From: Streptomyces fagopyri
Lineage (GTDB): Bacteria > Actinomycetota > Actinomycetes > Streptomycetales > Streptomycetaceae
Length of the DNA: 64,000 bases
Assembly (NCBI RefSeq): GCF_009498275.1
Contig: NZ_CP045643.1
Location: 2,294,001-2,358,000, forward strand
Direction: 5' to 3'
The translations under genes and the position numbers were made by a program. Numbering within the stretch: the stretch's first letter is position 1; each line of letters starts with the position of its first letter. Positions 35,301-43,690 of the stretch are shown piece by piece. The notes below the pieces were generated by a model that was not told where the DNA came from, searched no databases, and saw only the letters and a list, made by a program, of their open reading frames with translations.

Positions 35301-35451
35301 CGTCAGACCCCTCCGGATCCGCCGGCGTGGCCGGTTCCTCCACCGGACCCGGCTCGCCCTCCGGACCCGTTCCGACCGGGCCTTCGGGTCGCCGGAGACC
35401 GTCGTCCGGGCCGGCCGGCTCCGGGTGTCCCCCGTCCGTGGAAGCGCTCAC
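32347..35451 (-). CDS. SWIM zinc-finger protein with very long disordered repetitive N-terminus
   Basis: A 1034-residue protein starting at GTG 35451, where GTGA overlaps the helicase stop. Residues 1 to about 610 are Ala/Gly/Pro/Thr/Glu-rich, without globular signals, and include 31-residue iterations. Residues about 612-1034 are conserved-looking: RTFPALPARRPDAESFARTW, WWGNAWVSALEEGALDVAR, then the SWIM motif HCSCPDSGHPCKHAAALCY near residue 755, which should bind zinc and nucleic acid or protein. SWIM proteins paired with SNF2 enzymes recur in actinobacteria. The coupled start implies joint function in DNA or RNA remodelling; the exact process is unknown. Confidence 0.85.
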   Translation of the reverse strand: MSASTDGGHPEPAGPDDGLRRPEGPVGTGPEGEPGPVEEPATPADPEGSDGPLGLAGPEGAGGPTETPGPCGPAGAAGPGGPTGPAEAARSTGPAGPVEAARMPGPAGSAETAGTDEPEEPRAEGSARPSTEEGARPADAARRALRAARERGAAAEDEPGPPAEATPVTPGGRPGDAARQALRRAAARGSIPGAGAGAGAGAGAGAGVGEVPTAEGAPGTAPAPAASEDRSAVRRSTATDATEADGQVAPAAGAARPGDVAREALRAARSEARQARTDAGGEEAEEPRRRFADRTPPTASPARRTSRGLDPEAPARDVRDVRDLLDGAFELPGDEDPRTRTTRVPGPEAPPLPDGRTVARPETSDAGTGSRRAAHSQASREDVATPEPAEDTRTAGSTTWVTRIAGAAARVTETAGDTDSAGSVTSVTRTAGEAARDTGTDGSTARDTESGATTTARYTEAGGPVAGATETAGAAARDTESGAMTPARYTEAGGPVAGATDTAGAAARDTESGAMTPARYMEAGGPVGGTMDAAATAARDTTSDVTTTARYTESGATTTTRYTEPAATTTGSTETPGAAARRARTARTAEPGAGGLGVPGERSAPLPAARLPRSMGSPGRDGELRRTFPALPARRPDAESFARTWWGNAWVSALEEGALDVARLARGRAYAAKGRVDAITVTPGLVLAYVHGSRPRPYRVQVALRTLDDGDWDRFLDAAADRPGHIAALLDKEMPRSLADCGVDLLPGPRDLAPHCSCPDSGHPCKHAAALCYETARLLDEDPFVLLLLRGRGERELLDGLSRRNAARAARAAQEQEPAPLPGVRARDVLARRGLPPLPAPLPAPAHPEQPPTYPGAPGGPDPFALDQLATDAAARAHVMLTAGRDPVAELTFWQDAVRLAAARPGSGLTAATRALYSSLASAAGRTPADLARAVAAWRQGGIEGLSVLEEPWDPPAGRFDRARPLLLAADLPAFRPWRNHLTHPRGHAQLRLGHDGLWYAYESEPGQDDWWPRGTPDLDPVGALTGLGAPGEF
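33886..34164. repeat. 93-bp tandem repeats encoding 31-residue units in the SWIM protein
   Basis: Units begin at 33886, 33979 and 34072, each opening TTCC[A/G]TGTA on the upper strand. The first two are nearly identical and the third diverges after about 50 bases. More degenerate relatives extend from about 33740. The encoded consensus includes RDTESGAMTPARYTEAGGPV. The 93-bp length keeps frame, consistent with expansion by unequal crossing-over. Confidence 0.75.
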
Positions 35452-38336
35452 TCGGTCCTCCGCAGTGAGACGAGGTCCGACAGCTCGCGGTCGGTCAGCT
35501 CGGTCAGGGAGGCCTCTCCGGAGCCGAGGATCGCGTCGGCCAGCGCCCGCTTCGCTTCGAGCATCTCGGCGATGCGGTCCTCCACCGTGCCCTCGGTGAT
35601 GAGGCGGTGGACCTGGACGGGCTGGGTCTGGCCGATGCGGTAAGCGCGGTCGGTCGCCTGCTCCTCGACCGCCGGGTTCCACCAGCGGTCGAAATGGACG
35701 ACATGACCGGCCCGGGTGAGGTTCAGACCGGTGCCGGCGGCCTTGAGGGAGAGCACCAGGATCGGGGTGGCGCCGCTCTGGAAGCGGTCCACCATGTGTT
35801 CGCGTTCGGCGACGGGGGTGCCGCCGTGCAGGAGCTCCACCGGGACGGCGCGTGCGGCGAGGTGCGTGGTGATCAGGCGGGCCATCCCCACGTACTGCGT
35901 GAAGACGAGTGCCGAGCCGTCCTCCGCGAGCAGGGTGTCCAGGAGTTCGTCGAGCAGGGCCAGCTTCCCGGAGCGGGCGGCGGACCCCTGGGCGGCGGTC
36001 CGCGCGTCCTCCTTCAGGAACAGCGCCGGATGGTTGCACACCTGCTTGAGGGAGGTCAGCAGCTTGAGGACCAGGCCACGCCGGGCGATGCCCCCGGCGG
36101 TCTCGATCGCGAGCATCGACTCACGGACCACCGCCTCGTAGAGGGAGGCCTGTTCGCGGGTGAGCGGTACCGGATGGTCCGTCTCCGTCTTGGGCGGCAG
36201 CTCGGGGACGATCCCGGGATCGGACTTCTTGCGCCGGAGCAGGAAGGGGCGGATCAGCCGGGCCAGACGGGCCACGGCCTCCTCGTCCTCGCCGTTCTCC
36301 ACCGCGCGGGCGTGCCGGGCTCGGAAGGACTTCAGGGGGCCGAGCAGGCCGGGGGTCGTCCAGTCCAGGAGGGCCCACAGTTCGGAGAGGTTGTTCTCCA
36401 CGGGGGTGCCGGTCAGGGCGACGCGCGCGGGGGACGGGATGGTCCGCAGTGCCTTCGCCGTCGCCGAGTAGGGGTTCTTGACGTGCTGCGCCTCGTCCGC
36501 GACGACCATGCCCCAGGCCTGCTGGGCAAGCCGGGGCGCGGTCGAGCGCATCGTGCCGTAGGTGGTGAGGACGAAGCCTCCGTCGAGGTCGTCGAGGGTG
36601 CGGTCGGGCCCGTGGAAGCGGCGGACGGGGACGCCGGGGGCGAAGCGGGTGATCTCCCGCTGCCAGTTGCCCAGCAGCGACGCCGGGCAGACGACCAGCG
36701 TCGGTTCGGCGTGGGCCCGGCGCAGGTGCAGGGCGATGACGGTGATGGTCTTGCCCAGACCCATGTCGTCGGCGAGGCAGCCGCCGAGGCCGAGCGAGGT
36801 CATGAGGTCCAGCCAGGCCAGTCCCCTGAGCTGGTAGTCGCGCAGCCGGGCCTGGAGACCCGGTGGCGGCTCCACGGCGGTGACCCCGGCCGTCAGGCGG
36901 TCGCGCAGCACGGCGAGCGTGCCGACCGGCACGGCCTCGACCGTCTCGCCGTCGACCTCCGCGGTGCCGGTGAGTGCCACGGAGAGCGCGTCGACCGGGT
37001 CCAGCAGGCCCAGCTCACGCTTGCGGGCCTTGCGGACGAGGGCCGGGTCGACCAGCACCCACTGGTCCCGCAGCCGGACGACCGGACGGTGGGCCTCGGC
37101 GAGCGTGTCCATCTCGGCCTCGGTGAGCGGATCCCCGCCGAGCGCCAACTGCCAGCGGAACTGGAGGAGTTCCTCGCTCTCGAAGAATCCCGTGCCGTCC
37201 GTGGCCGATCCGGGGGCGGAGCGCACCACGGCGGCCGCGCTCAGGTCGTGCGCGAGGTCCCGGGGCCAGTGCACCGCGACACCGGCCGCGCCGAGGCGGG
37301 TCGCCGCGACGCCGAGCAGGTCGGACAGCTCGTCCTCGAAGAGTGCGAGGACGTCGGGCACGTCCTGTTCGCCGAGGCGGTCCAGGGGTGGCCAGACGCG
37401 GGCCGCGCGGCGTACGGCGAGCGCCGCGTCCACCCGGGCGCGGGGGCCGAAGGCCGTGTCGGCCTCTCCCGCCCACAGCGCCGCGGCGTCGACGACGAGC
37501 GTGGGGTCGGCGAGGCTGTGAACCTGGACGACGGCGGCGCCCGCGCGGCGCGCTCCCTCGCCGTCGTCGAAGAGCTGGTACGCCGACAGGTCCAAGCGGA
37601 GCGAGATCCGTACGCCCGCGTCCATGCCCGCGGCGACCTCGGCGGCCCAGTCGTGGGCGGCTGGCAGCCGCTGCGGTTCACGGGCCGCGAAGGGCTTCCC
37701 CGAGATGTGGGGAGCGGCGGGGGTGCGCGGCAGGGTGTCGGCGACGGCGTCCAGGAAGGAACGCATCAGCGCTTCCGGTTCGGGCAGTCGCAGCGGGCCC
37801 TTGCCGGGGAGGGGGACGGCGTGACCCTCGTACGGGAGGGAGGCGGCCACGGCGCGGAGGTGCGCGATGTCGTCCGGGTCCAGGGGGCCCGCGCGCCACG
37901 CGTCGAGGCCCTCGGGCGTCAGTCCGGGCAGCAGCCGGCCCCGCGCGATCAGGCGCAGCGCGTGCAGGGCGGCCGCGCCCCAGCAGGCCGTGGCGGGGTG
38001 GGCGGCGCGGTCGCGGCGGGCTCCGGCGAGCAGCGGCAGGGCGTCGGCGATCGGCAGGGTGAGGGCGGGGACGGTGCTCCGGCGGATCCCGGAACCGTGC
38101 GGTCGGACCACCGTGAGCCGGGTCGGGTCGGGCGACGGCGCGCTCGCGGCGCCGCCCGGGGAGGCCGGTGTTCCGCTCCCGGCCGGGGCCGGCGGGGAGC
38201 CGTCCGGGGCGGGCAGTGGTCCGCCGTCCGGGTCCCAGAAGGCGACGCGTCCGTCACGCGGCAGGGGTGCGGGCAGGAAAACGGCGGCGAGCCGCACCGG
38301 CACGGCCGTATCGGTCCTCGGGGCTCCCTCGCCCAT
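35448..38336 (-). CDS. SNF2-family DEAD/DEAH-box helicase with SNF2-associated N-terminal domain
   Basis: A 962-residue Swi2/Snf2 ATPase. An N-terminal half with SNF2-helicase-associated sequence (DUF3670-like) precedes motif I DDMGLGKTITVIAL near residue 523, motif II VADEAQHVKN near 613, motif III ALTGTPVENNLSELWALLDW, and motifs V-VI in the helicase C domain (LKAAGTGLNLTRAGHVVHFD, QATDRAYRIGQTQPVQVHRL). GGGAGGTGA precedes ATG 38336. It translocates on double-stranded DNA, remodelling protein-DNA complexes. It is coupled to the SWIM gene through GTGA. The catalytic motifs are complete. A repair, transcription-recycling or defence role cannot be told from sequence. Confidence 0.92.
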   Translation of the reverse strand: MGEGAPRTDTAVPVRLAAVFLPAPLPRDGRVAFWDPDGGPLPAPDGSPPAPAGSGTPASPGGAASAPSPDPTRLTVVRPHGSGIRRSTVPALTLPIADALPLLAGARRDRAAHPATACWGAAALHALRLIARGRLLPGLTPEGLDAWRAGPLDPDDIAHLRAVAASLPYEGHAVPLPGKGPLRLPEPEALMRSFLDAVADTLPRTPAAPHISGKPFAAREPQRLPAAHDWAAEVAAGMDAGVRISLRLDLSAYQLFDDGEGARRAGAAVVQVHSLADPTLVVDAAALWAGEADTAFGPRARVDAALAVRRAARVWPPLDRLGEQDVPDVLALFEDELSDLLGVAATRLGAAGVAVHWPRDLAHDLSAAAVVRSAPGSATDGTGFFESEELLQFRWQLALGGDPLTEAEMDTLAEAHRPVVRLRDQWVLVDPALVRKARKRELGLLDPVDALSVALTGTAEVDGETVEAVPVGTLAVLRDRLTAGVTAVEPPPGLQARLRDYQLRGLAWLDLMTSLGLGGCLADDMGLGKTITVIALHLRRAHAEPTLVVCPASLLGNWQREITRFAPGVPVRRFHGPDRTLDDLDGGFVLTTYGTMRSTAPRLAQQAWGMVVADEAQHVKNPYSATAKALRTIPSPARVALTGTPVENNLSELWALLDWTTPGLLGPLKSFRARHARAVENGEDEEAVARLARLIRPFLLRRKKSDPGIVPELPPKTETDHPVPLTREQASLYEAVVRESMLAIETAGGIARRGLVLKLLTSLKQVCNHPALFLKEDARTAAQGSAARSGKLALLDELLDTLLAEDGSALVFTQYVGMARLITTHLAARAVPVELLHGGTPVAEREHMVDRFQSGATPILVLSLKAAGTGLNLTRAGHVVHFDRWWNPAVEEQATDRAYRIGQTQPVQVHRLITEGTVEDRIAEMLEAKRALADAILGSGEASLTELTDRELSDLVSLRRTE

Positions 38337-38432
38337 ACGTCGTCACCTCCCGCCCTCGGTCGAATCGGTTGTCTTCGACTCTACGGGCGGGGTCTGACAA
38401 CGGGTTCCGGCGACGGCCCGGGACCGGCTCGT

Positions 38433-39014
38433 CTACGGGACCGTGCGCGAGACGACGTACACCATGGGGTACGTGGGATTGGCCAGGTTGACCACGACGT
38501 CCTGGGTGGGCGCCGGGTCCTTCTGCTTGCGGGTGAGGCCCCACCACTGGCCGGGGACCGAGAACTTCCAGCCGGTGACCTTCTGGTCGCGGGCGCTGAT
38601 CGTGATGTCGTCCTTCGTCAGCGCCTGCCGGTCGGCTCCCAGGCTGGTGAGGAAGGTGTCCAGGCCCGCGTTGGTGAGCTGGAACTGCGCGTACAGGCGG
38701 CTGGTCTTCCAGTTGTTCGTCTCGTAGAACGCGACCTTGGCGGCCGGGTGCGGGATCTCCACCTGGTAGAGGCGGCGCTGGACCTTCGACGGCCAGCCCG
38801 CCGTGAGGCCGGTCGCCGAGTACTTGTCCTCCTTCTGCTTGCCGCTGTCGCGGCTCTGGTTGGCGGAGATCACCAGGTATCCGGCCGGGACGCCGATGAG
38901 CAGCACGATGATCAGCAGGGTCAGGGCCCGGCGGCGGAACTTGTGGCGCGGGTCCTCCGGCGGGCGCCGCGGCTCGTCCGGCGGTGACGCCTGGCGCGGC
39001 AGCGAGGCGGTCAC
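38433..39014 (-). CDS. Single-pass membrane protein coupled to the ROK kinase, function unknown
   Basis: A 193-residue protein starting at GTG 39014, with GTGA overlapping the kinase stop. A proline-rich cytoplasmic tail of about 30 residues precedes a transmembrane helix (ALTLLIIVLLIGVPAGYLVI). The external domain of 140 residues (LTAGWPSKVQRRLYQVEIPH, AKVAFYETNNWKTSRLYAQF, VVVNLANPTYPMVYVVSRTV) has no catalytic motif. I do not recognise the family. The obligatory coupling with a sugar kinase is curious: it could be a sensor or inhibitor connected with sugar uptake (inference). Confidence 0.78.
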   Translation of the reverse strand: MTASLPRQASPPDEPRRPPEDPRHKFRRRALTLLIIVLLIGVPAGYLVISANQSRDSGKQKEDKYSATGLTAGWPSKVQRRLYQVEIPHPAAKVAFYETNNWKTSRLYAQFQLTNAGLDTFLTSLGADRQALTKDDITISARDQKVTGWKFSVPGQWWGLTRKQKDPAPTQDVVVNLANPTYPMVYVVSRTVP

Positions 39015-40156
39015 GGCGTGCCCTGGGTCGTACGACGCGACTCGGTGAAGCGCTCGTACCGCTCGTAGCGCTCCACGCGGCGGCGCTTGGCGCGGCGGAA
39101 GCGGCGGGCGACGAGGCGCGCGAGGTCCGCGGCGCCGACCATCCCGGCCTCGGGGCCGAGCTGGGCGCGGGCGATGCGGGCCTCGGGGCGGTAGCCGCGG
39201 CCGGTCAGGTGCCGGCGGAAGGCGTCGCGGGCCGGGCCGATCAGGAGGTCGTCGGCCGCGCTGACGCCGCCGCCGATGACGAAGCAGGAGGGGTCGAGGG
39301 CGGCCGCCAGATTGGCGATGCCGACGCCGAGCCACTGACCGATGTCCTGGAGCAGCTCGATGCACATGGCGTCGCCCTCGCGGGCCAGCTCGGTGATCAT
39401 CGGGCCGGTGATGTCGGCGATGTTGCCCTTGACGTGTTCGATGATCCCGTACGCGACCGGGGAGTCCGCGGCGGCGAGTTCGCGGGCCTCGCGGACCAGG
39501 GCGTTGCCCGAGCTGTACTGCTCCCAGCAGCCGCGGTTGCCGCACGCGCAGCGGTGGCCGCCGGGGACCACCTGCATGTGACCGAACTCTCCCGCGACGC
39601 CGAACCTGCCGCGCTTGACCTGACCGTCCTCGAGGAGCGCGCCGCCGATGCCGGTACCGAGCGTGATCATGACGAGGTTGTCCTCGCCGCGGCCCGCGCC
39701 GAAGCGCCATTCCGCCCAGGCTGCGGTGTTGGCGTCGTTGTCGACGAGCACCGGTACGGCGAGGCGGCCTGCCAGGCGGTCGCGCAGCGGTTCGTTGCGC
39801 CAGGAGAGGTGGGGGGCGAAGAGGATGCGGTTGCGCTCCGCGTCGACCCAGCCCGCCGCGCCGATGCCGACCGCGTGCACGTCGTGCCGGTCGGAGAGGT
39901 CCAGGACCAGCTCCATGATGGTGTCCTCGACGACCTTGGGGCTCTTGGACTTGTCCGGCGTCTCGGCGCGGAGCTTCTCCAGGATGTTGCCGTCGGCGTC
40001 GACGACCCCCGCCATCACCTTCGTACCGCCGATGTCGATACCGACGGTGGGGACGCGGGGCGCCGTCAGGTGGGAACGGCGCTCGCGCGTCCCGACGGTC
40101 CGCAGGACGGTGGCCCGCGCGGAGCCGCGGTGTGCGAGGTCGCGGTAGGTGCTCAT
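39011..40156 (-). CDS. ROK-family sugar kinase (glucokinase-like)
   Basis: A 381-residue kinase. ATP-binding DIGGTKVMAGVVDADG, catalytic aspartate region LVDNDANTAAWAEW, EFGHMQVVPGG and the ROK zinc motif CACGNRGCWEQYSSG are all present; there is no N-terminal helix-turn-helix, so it is an enzyme rather than a repressor. A 40-residue basic N-terminal extension precedes the fold. It phosphorylates a hexose in the cytoplasm, probably the sugar imported by the adjacent CUT2 transporter. The C-terminus is arginine/tyrosine-rich (RRRVERYERYERF). It is separated from the transporter ATPase by 519 bp of repetitive DNA, so probably has a separate promoter. Confidence 0.9.
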   Translation of the reverse strand: MSTYRDLAHRGSARATVLRTVGTRERRSHLTAPRVPTVGIDIGGTKVMAGVVDADGNILEKLRAETPDKSKSPKVVEDTIMELVLDLSDRHDVHAVGIGAAGWVDAERNRILFAPHLSWRNEPLRDRLAGRLAVPVLVDNDANTAAWAEWRFGAGRGEDNLVMITLGTGIGGALLEDGQVKRGRFGVAGEFGHMQVVPGGHRCACGNRGCWEQYSSGNALVREARELAAADSPVAYGIIEHVKGNIADITGPMITELAREGDAMCIELLQDIGQWLGVGIANLAAALDPSCFVIGGGVSAADDLLIGPARDAFRRHLTGRGYRPEARIARAQLGPEAGMVGAADLARLVARRFRRAKRRRVERYERYERFTESRRTTQGTP

Positions 40157-40675
40157 CGGGCCGATTCTGCCTCACCCAGCCGGGGTTTGCTTCGCCGGGG
40201 AGGTTTGGGGGGTGAGGGGTGGGGGTGACGTGCGGTTACGTGTGGTGGCGGGGTGTGACGCGGCCGGTGCCGTGCCCTTGCGCGGTGCCTCCGGCGGTCT
40301 TCGGTGTCGTCGCGGTGGGCCCTCGATGTGACGTGGCGCGCAGTTCCCCGCGCCCCCGGGTGGGACCGGTTCTGCCGGTCCCGCGACCCACGCCCGTGCA
40401 GTGATCAACCCCCGCCGTCGCCACCGTGCCGGCCCGCCGTGGATCGGCGCGCAGTTCCCCGCGCACCTGGGCAGGGACAGAGGCAGGGACAGCCGGCCCG
40501 CTCACAGGGACGACGCCGGCGCCGTGATCATCCCCCGCCGTCGCCACCGTGCCGGCCCGCCGTGTCTCGGCGCGCAGTTCCCCGCGCCCGGTCCTGGGAC
40601 CGGTCCGGCCGGTTCACGATGGTGACGGGCTTGTGGCCGGCCCAGGGTCAGGGCCGGCCGGGGAAGCCGGGTGGG
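40157..40675. other. 519-bp repetitive intergenic region between the sugar kinase and transporter operon
   Basis: No gene is supported. It contains the repeat array described next and the kinase promoter, for which no confident boxes were found. Open frames across the region are arginine/proline-rich and break at the repeat units. Confidence 0.6.
40336..40610. repeat. Three copies of an 18-bp Streptomyces-type element in 111/123-bp repeats
   Basis: GCGCGCAGTTCCCCGCGC occurs exactly at 40336-40353, 40447-40464 and 40570-40587. A second shared block of about 39 bases (beginning TGATCA, ending GCCGGCCCGCCGT) occurs at 40402-40440 and 40525-40564. Thus the last two units are a 123-bp duplication and the first is 111 bp away. 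From memory, this 18-mer is a common intergenic element in Streptomyces; its role is unknown. Confidence 0.8.
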
Positions 40676-41494
40676 CTACGTCGTGCGTTCCAGCTCGTGG
40701 CGGAGGTCGTCGAGTTCGCTGCCGCCGGCCATCTGGCGGGTGAGCTCGTCGAGGGTGATCTCCTCGCGGGTGTGGCTGCCGAACATGGCGCCGCGCTTGA
40801 GGAGGACGAAGCGGTTGCCCACCAGGTAGGCGTGGTGCGGGTTGTGGGTGATCAGGACGACGCCCAGACCGGCGTCCCGGGCGGCGGCGACGTACTTGAG
40901 GACGACGCCGGACTGCTTCACACCGAGCGCGGCGGTGGGCTCGTCCAGGACGAGGACCTTGGCGCCGAAGTACACGGCGCGGGCGATCGCCACACACTGC
41001 CGCTCACCACCGGACAGCGTGCCGATGGGCTGGTCGACGTCGCGCAAGTCGATGCCCATGCGCAGCAGCTCCGCGTGGGTGGTCCTGCGCATGAAGTCCA
41101 CGTCCATGCGCTTGAACGGGCCCGCGCCCTTCGACGGCTCGGAGCCGAGGAAGAAGTTCCGCCACACCGGCATCAGCGGGACGACGGCGAGGTCCTGGTA
41201 GACCGTGGCGATCCCGCGGTCGAGCGCCTCGCGCGGGGACGACAGCCGGGTCTCCTCGCCTTCGATGCGCAGCGTGCCCGCGTCGTGCTGGTGCAGCCCC
41301 GCGATGATCTTGATCAGCGTGGACTTGCCCGCACCGTTGTCCCCGAGCACGCAGGAGATCTCCCCCGCGTGCACCACCAGCGAGACGCCTTCGAGAGCGC
41401 GGATGTTGCCGTAGTACTTACTGACGTCGTCGAGCTCGACGAGTGCCGTGCCCTCCGCGGGGACCGCTTCCGTCTTCTCCGTGTCCGTCGTCAT
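40676..41494 (-). CDS. CUT2-type sugar ABC transporter ATPase, single domain
   Basis: A 272-residue nucleotide-binding protein with Walker [11 protein letters not shown], signature [15 protein letters not shown], Walker [13 protein letters not shown] and [14 protein letters not shown] for the H-loop. Unlike RbsA/XylG it has one rather than two ATPase domains, resembling FrcA-type subunits. ATG 41494 overlaps the permease stop. It is last in the operon binding protein 2, binding protein 1, permease, ATPase, and would act as a homodimer. Confidence 0.92.
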   Translation of the reverse strand: MTTDTEKTEAVPAEGTALVELDDVSKYYGNIRALEGVSLVVHAGEISCVLGDNGAGKSTLIKIIAGLHQHDAGTLRIEGEETRLSSPREALDRGIATVYQDLAVVPLMPVWRNFFLGSEPSKGAGPFKRMDVDFMRRTTHAELLRMGIDLRDVDQPIGTLSGGERQCVAIARAVYFGAKVLVLDEPTAALGVKQSGVVLKYVAAARDAGLGVVLITHNPHHAYLVGNRFVLLKRGAMFGSHTREEITLDELTRQMAGGSELDDLRHELERTT

Positions 41495-42549
41495 TTCGTC
41501 ACCTCCGCGCGCTTGCGGACCCAGTGGTTGAGCAGGGTCGCCAGGAGCAGCATCACTCCGAGGAAGAACTTGAACCAGTCCGGGTTCCATTCGGCGAACA
41601 CGATGCCCTTGCTCACCATGCCGAAGATCAGCGCGCCGACCGCCGCGCCGACCGCGGAGCCGTAGCCGCCGGTGATCAGACAGCCGCCGATGACCGCCGC
41701 GATGATGTAGATCAGCTCGTTGCCGACGCCCTCGCCGGACTGCACGACGTCGAACGAGAACAGCAGGTGCTGACCGGAGACCCAGGCGCCGAAGGCGACG
41801 CCCATGTAGAGGCCGATCTTGGTCTTGTTGACCGGGACGCCGACCGCGCGGGCGGCCATCTCGCCGCCGCCGACGGCATAGATCCAGTTGCCGACGCGGG
41901 TGCGCAGCAGGATCCAGGTGGCCACGACGACCAGGGCGAGCCACCACAGAATGGTGATCTTGAAGTCGACGCCGCCGATCGTGATCGTCGAGGCGAAGAC
42001 GTCCTTGGCCGAGGAGAAGCCCTGCATGTCGGCGATCGACTTGGTGGAGACCGTGCGGCTGATCAGCTTGGTGAAGCCGAGGTTCATACCGGTCAGCATC
42101 AGGAAGGTGCCGAGCGTGATGATGAAGCTGGGCGGGTCGGTGCGGGTCAGCATGACGCCGTTGAAGACGCCGATCCCGAGCGTGACGACCAGCGAGACGA
42201 GGACGCCGACCCAGACGTTCGCGGTCAGCTGGTAGCTGAGCATCGAGGAGATCAGCGCGGAGCTGGTCACCATGACGCCCGCGGAGAGGTCGAACTCGCC
42301 GCCGATCATCAGCAGCGCGACCGGTACGGCCATGATGCCGATGGTCGACGAGGCGTACAGGACCGTGCTCAGGCTGGCGGCCCGTACGAAGCTGTCCGCG
42401 AAGATCGCGAAGAAGAGGAAGACCGCGATCGCGCCGACCACGGAGCCCAGCTCCGGCCGGCCCATGAGTTTGCGCAGCGGCGAGGTCTTCACGAGGCGCT
42501 CGTCGTCGGCCTTGGTGCCGGGCGACGGCGCGGGTGCGGTGGCGGTCAT
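41491..42549 (-). CDS. CUT2-type sugar ABC transporter permease
   Basis: A 352-residue polytopic inner-membrane protein of the RbsC/FrcB family. The conserved [20 protein letters not shown] and the ATPase-contact region [18 protein letters not shown] are visible, with about ten hydrophobic helices. ATG 42549 overlaps the binding-protein stop (ATGA). The sequence [20 protein letters not shown] is the expected glycine-rich helix. One permease must serve both neighbouring binding proteins. Confidence 0.92.
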   Translation of the reverse strand: MTATAPAPSPGTKADDERLVKTSPLRKLMGRPELGSVVGAIAVFLFFAIFADSFVRAASLSTVLYASSTIGIMAVPVALLMIGGEFDLSAGVMVTSSALISSMLSYQLTANVWVGVLVSLVVTLGIGVFNGVMLTRTDPPSFIITLGTFLMLTGMNLGFTKLISRTVSTKSIADMQGFSSAKDVFASTITIGGVDFKITILWWLALVVVATWILLRTRVGNWIYAVGGGEMAARAVGVPVNKTKIGLYMGVAFGAWVSGQHLLFSFDVVQSGEGVGNELIYIIAAVIGGCLITGGYGSAVGAAVGALIFGMVSKGIVFAEWNPDWFKFFLGVMLLLATLLNHWVRKRAEVTK

Positions 42550-43550
42550 CGGGTTCCCCGCTTCGTGTACTCCTCCAGCGCGGCGGCCTGATCCTTGGTG
42601 ATGATCTGCGGTCCGGTGAGTACCGGCTTGCCGCCGCCGAGGACATCGGCGTTGTACTTGTAGAGCCAGAGCAGGTCCACTGCCTCGTAGCCCTGGAGGT
42701 AGGGCTGCTGGTCGACGGCGAAGCCGAGCGTGCCGTCCTTGAGCTCCGCGGCCACCTTCGCGTTCAGGTCGAAGGTGTCGACCTCGGCGTCGCTGCCCGC
42801 GTCCTTCTTGGCCTTGACGGCCGTGTCCGCGTAGGGGGCGCCGAGCGTGACGACGGAGTCGATGGACTTGTCCGCCTGCAGCTTGGCGCCGATGGAGGAC
42901 TGCACGTCGGGCATGCTGGTGCCCTGCACGTAGAGATCCTGCACGGTGCCGTGGAAGGTCTTCTTGACGCCCGCGCAGCGCTGCTCGTGACCGACGTTGC
43001 CCTGCTCGTGCAGGATGCACAGGGCCTTCTTGCGGCCCCGCTTGTTCAGCTCGTCGCCGACCGCCTCGCCGGCGATGGTCTCGTCCTGGCCGATGTGGGT
43101 GAGCGCCCCGAACTGCTTGGACTGCTCGGAGCCGGAGTTCACCGTGATCACGGGGATTCCGGCCTTCTCCGCGCGCGCCACGGCCGCCTTCATCGCGTCC
43201 GGCTTGGCCAGCGTGACGATGATCCCGTCGACCCGCTTGTCCACGGCGGCGTCGACGAGCTGCGCCTGCTGCTGCGCCTCGGCGTTGTGCGAGTACAGGA
43301 AGTTGATGTTGTCCTTGACGGCGGCCTGCTTGGCGCCGCTCTGCACGATGTCCCAGAACGTGTCGCCATCGCCCGAATGGGTGACCATCGCGAAGGTCCA
43401 CCGGGGTGTGTCCACCGCGGCCCTGCCCTGGGCGGACGCCGCCTTGCGGGCATCCTCGGCCCGCTTCCCGCCGGTGCTGCTGCATCCCGCGAGAGACGCG
43501 CCCAGCGCCCCTGCGAGCGCGATGCTTACCCAGGTCCGAGTCCGTGCCAC
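42546..43550 (-). CDS. Sugar-binding lipoprotein of the CUT2 transporter (copy 1)
   Basis: A 334-residue solute-binding protein (Peripla_BP_4) from GTG 43550; lipobox SLAGC puts the lipid cysteine at residue 23. The ligand domain begins [20 protein letters not shown] and contains [20 protein letters not shown] and [19 protein letters not shown]. It closely resembles the next upstream gene in almost every block, so the two are tandem duplicates. Ligand unknown; the family includes ribose-, fructose- and inositol-binding proteins. It is coupled by ATGA to the permease. Confidence 0.88.
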   Translation of the reverse strand: MARTRTWVSIALAGALGASLAGCSSTGGKRAEDARKAASAQGRAAVDTPRWTFAMVTHSGDGDTFWDIVQSGAKQAAVKDNINFLYSHNAEAQQQAQLVDAAVDKRVDGIIVTLAKPDAMKAAVARAEKAGIPVITVNSGSEQSKQFGALTHIGQDETIAGEAVGDELNKRGRKKALCILHEQGNVGHEQRCAGVKKTFHGTVQDLYVQGTSMPDVQSSIGAKLQADKSIDSVVTLGAPYADTAVKAKKDAGSDAEVDTFDLNAKVAAELKDGTLGFAVDQQPYLQGYEAVDLLWLYKYNADVLGGGKPVLTGPQIITKDQAAALEEYTKRGTR

Positions 43551-43629
43551 GAGGCCGTGCCCTTCTTGCTGTGCTCCTTGGTGCGCCGGGGCCCGCGGAG
43601 CGGCCCGGCGGGCCGTTCCGTAGGCCCCG

Positions 43630-43652
43630 GGGGCCGGCCTCTCGCCGGCCCC
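43630..43652. terminator. 9-bp perfect hairpin between the two binding-protein genes
   Basis: GGGGCCGGC-CTCTC-GCCGGCCCC, within the 140-bp gap between binding protein 2 (upstream) and binding protein 1. It may be a partial terminator or an mRNA-stabilising stem that makes binding protein 2 more abundant than the membrane components (inference). Confidence 0.6.
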
Positions 43653-43690
43653 AAACGCCCAAGTATCGAACACGGGGAGCGTGCATCCCA

